From: Chaetorhynchus papuensis
Taxonomy: Eukaryota; Chordata; Aves; Passeriformes; Rhipiduridae
Direction of reading: 5' to 3'
NCBI GenBank assembly: GCA_013396525.1
Contig: VWYX01000084.1
Coordinates: 1,165,522-1,229,521 of the forward strand
Length of the DNA: 64,000 bases
The position numbers and the translations under genes are program-made. The notes beneath the pieces were generated by a model. It did not search any database. It saw only the letters and a program-made list of their open reading frames with translations, and was not told where the DNA came from. Below, in pieces: positions 62,002-64,000 of the stretch (its first letter is position 1; each line of letters opens with the position of its first letter).

Positions 62002-62966
62002 TCATCGTCTCCATTGCCCTTCTCTTGACACACTCCAGCAATGTCTTTCTTGCACTGAGGGAGCCCAGATCTGGACACAGGACTCAAGGCGTGGCCTTTC
62101 TAGTGCTGCGTGCAGAGAGACAATCACTGCCCTGGTCCTGCTGGCCACACTATTGCTGACACAGACCAGGATGCTATTTGGCTTCTTGGCCACCTGGTCA
62201 CACGCTGGCTCATATTCAGCCAGATGGCAACCAGCACCCCCAGGTCCTTTTCCACTGAGCATCTTCCCAGCCACTCTTTCCCCAGCCTGTAGTGCTGCAG
62301 GGGGTTGTTGTAACCCAGATGCAGGACCCAGCACTTGGCTTTATTGAACCTCTTACAGTTGGCCTTGGCCCATTGATCCAGCCTGTCAAAATGCCTCTGC
62401 AGAGCCTTCCTGCCCTCCAGCAGATCAGCACTCCCACCCAGCTTACTGTCATCACCTGTGACCTTAGTGAGGGTATACTTGATCCCCATGTCCAGATCAT
62501 TGATAAAGATATTAAATGCAACTAGGCCCAACACTGAGCCTTTGGGAACACTAGTGACCATCTGCCAACTGGATTCATTCACCCCTATTCTCTGGACCTG
62601 GCCATCCAGCCAGTTTTTAACCCAGCAAAGACTGTACCTGTCCAAGCCATGGGCTGCCAGATTCTCCAGGAGAATAGCATGAGAAACTCCATCAAAGGCT
62701 TTGCTGAAGTCCAGGTAGATAACATCCACAGACTTTTCCTCATCCACTGGCTGGGTTACCTGTTCATATAAGTTCAGGCTGGTCAGGCAGGACCTGTCTT
62801 TCCTAAACCCATGCTGTCTGGACCTGATCCCCTGGTTGTTCTGTATGTGCTGTATGATGGCCCTCAAGATGATCTGTTTCATAACCTTCCCAAGGACCAA
62901 GGTCAGTCTGACAGGCCTGTAGTTCTCCAGACAGTCCTTCCAGCTGTTCTTACAGGCAGACATCAT
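62002..62966 (-). pseudogene. CR1 ORF2 reverse-transcriptase fragment
   Basis: The reverse transcriptase of a non-LTR retrotransposon copies its own RNA at a nicked target. The minus-strand frame 62966-62124 (280 codons) starts inside the domain; its first Met is incidental. Visible blocks are NYRPVRLT (residues 15-22), QHGFRKDRSC (51-60), motif A YLDFSKAFD (84-92, catalytic D86), motif B PKGSVLG (141-147, normally PQGS) and TGDDSKLGG (170-178), where the usual F/YADD has become TGDD but both aspartates (D172, D173) remain. KCWVLHLGYNNP and EKDLGVLV follow. The frame then shifts near 62215: QVAKK and SNSVASRTRAVIVSLHAAL continue in the frame 62334-62002. Frameshift and substitutions make it non-functional. 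It is unusually open compared with the other CR1 copies here. Confidence 0.9.
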
Positions 62967-63220
62967 GTTGCCTAAACTCCAGTCATTTGAGACCTCCCCA
63001 GTTAATCAGAGCTGATGATAAACAACGGAGAGCGACTTGGTGAGCTCTTACCAGTTCCCTCAGTACTCTTGGATAAATCCCATCCAGTCCCATAGACTTT
63101 TAAGTGCCTCAGCAGGTCACTGACTTCCTCCTGGATGATAGCAGAAGCTATTCTGATCCCCATCCCTATGTACGAGCTCAGGGGGATGGTTGCCCCTGAG
63201 TTATGTTCTCCTATATGAGA

Positions 63221-64000
63221 TATTGGATCAAAACTTTTTCTGGAAGGGTTTTAAAAGAGAATAAGTGGACAACACAGAGATAACTGAAAAGTTTATGAAG
63301 TCCTGTTTTCTATTATTGCTGTGAAATCACTCTATGTATCTCAGTAGCATGCTGCATATACCCTGTCTTGCGTAAAACTCTTCTATCATATTTTTTTCAT
63401 TTTATATTTATTAAAATGCTACAGGCAGCTGCTACACAATAAAGACTGAAAGTTGCCATTTTATTTCCTGCTTACCATGCCTTCAGGAATAGGCTCTTTA
63501 CAGAGACAGGTACAGAAACCCATAATTTATGACTCCCACTGCAGTTTAGACAGGAGAGAACTTCCAAACAGATTAGTGTTGTCAGAATTTCAACTATCTC
63601 TTCATACCCTGCAGCAGAAAATTAGATATCTATAGGATTTTGCTAAGAGAAATTTACATGCCAGACAAGGATTCTGAGGCTCTACATTTTAGGTGTTATT
63701 ACCCAAATCCCTCAGTAAATCTACTCATAAAGTTGAACTGCCATAGTGTTTCTGGGTTTACAAAAAATTCATATCAAGTCAAATTTCTGTAATTTTTCAA
63801 ATTCCAAGTCGACTGCATAGCTAAATATAAAAGGAGATCACACCAAAGTTTTGTAAAACAGATCAGTGATAATAATTGGCAGCAGAATATCTATTATACT
63901 AACTCTTGGCAGATTTTTTTTCTTTATTTTCATTTTATTACTTAGCCTAAGAACAGATCCTGGAAAAGATTTTTTTCTCACTTAGCAGTTATGGCAAGAA
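63221..64000. other. Gene-free AT-rich sequence
   Basis: Nothing recognised to the end of the window. Confidence 0.5.

Larger units (their letters stand above)
61276..63220 (-). mobile_element. CR1 LINE, 5'-truncated, interrupted by a second CR1
   Basis: The best preserved element in the window. Its 3' end is at the left: CAGAATAACAGAATTATTC, TTGGAAAAGACCTCCAAGA and CTACAACATCCTTTCAGGTAG (61276-61620). After the nested insertion it resumes at about 61920 (TGAACCTCC, then CTCTTGACACACTCCAGCA) and continues through the C-terminal region and the reverse-transcriptase domain to about 63220, where it is 5'-truncated in the sequence preceding the RT core. ORF1 and the endonuclease domain are absent. 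A short deletion is apparent near 61945, and frameshifts occur, one near 62215. It cannot be autonomous. Confidence 0.93.

Noticed and set aside
62110..62682. Plus-strand open frames over the CR1 at 62 kb
   Set aside because: Shadows of the minus-strand reverse-transcriptase frame.

Overview
The window is AT-rich vertebrate nuclear DNA, almost certainly from a bird. The evidence is the repeat content: many CR1 LINE fragments, several with the avian CR1 3' end reading TCATAGAATC...GGTTGGAAGGGACC on the antisense strand, and LTRs of families I know from bird genomes (one opens with a GGTTTCA...GAGTTAATTTTCTTC U3 and has a TATA box about 275 bp in). A neoavian source is likely from the LTR family, but that is inference. 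I found no host protein-coding exon, rRNA, intact tRNA or CRISPR array. The window looks like a gene desert or the inside of very long introns. A run of N (28350-29000) is an assembly gap.

Layout. 57-990: a 3'-truncated long LTR on the minus strand. 1440-1525: a CR1 3' end. 5752-6346: a probable LTR. 6486-6700 and 10505-10730: two diverged copies of one dispersed sequence. 14285-14880: minus-strand remnant resembling the C-terminus of a DIRS-type tyrosine recombinase. About 15-28 kb: unique AT-rich sequence with microsatellites. 28350-29116: gap bordered by the 5' end of a minus-strand LTR. 30815-31560: CR1 reverse-transcriptase remnant. 35943-37105: an LTR inserted into a CR1 ORF1 remnant that keeps a GDSL-esterase-like motif. 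40029-50045: five CR1 3' ends, one split by a 0.56 kb solo LTR. 54450-55100: unique sequence with a perfect 13-bp inverted repeat, a candidate conserved noncoding element. 56398-60612: two old CR1 relics and a 64-nt hairpin. 61276-63220: the best preserved CR1 copy, with a long reverse-transcriptase frame and a second CR1 nested in it.

No genes here form an operon or pathway. What the window records is layered retrotransposition: at least eleven CR1 pieces of different ages, and LTRs that in two cases landed inside CR1. No new biological system is evident. The items most worth checking are the recombinase-like relic at 14.3-14.9 kb, the CR1 ORF1/LTR composite at 36 kb, and the two hairpins at 54.7 and 59.4 kb. 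Family names come from recognition, not from a database search.
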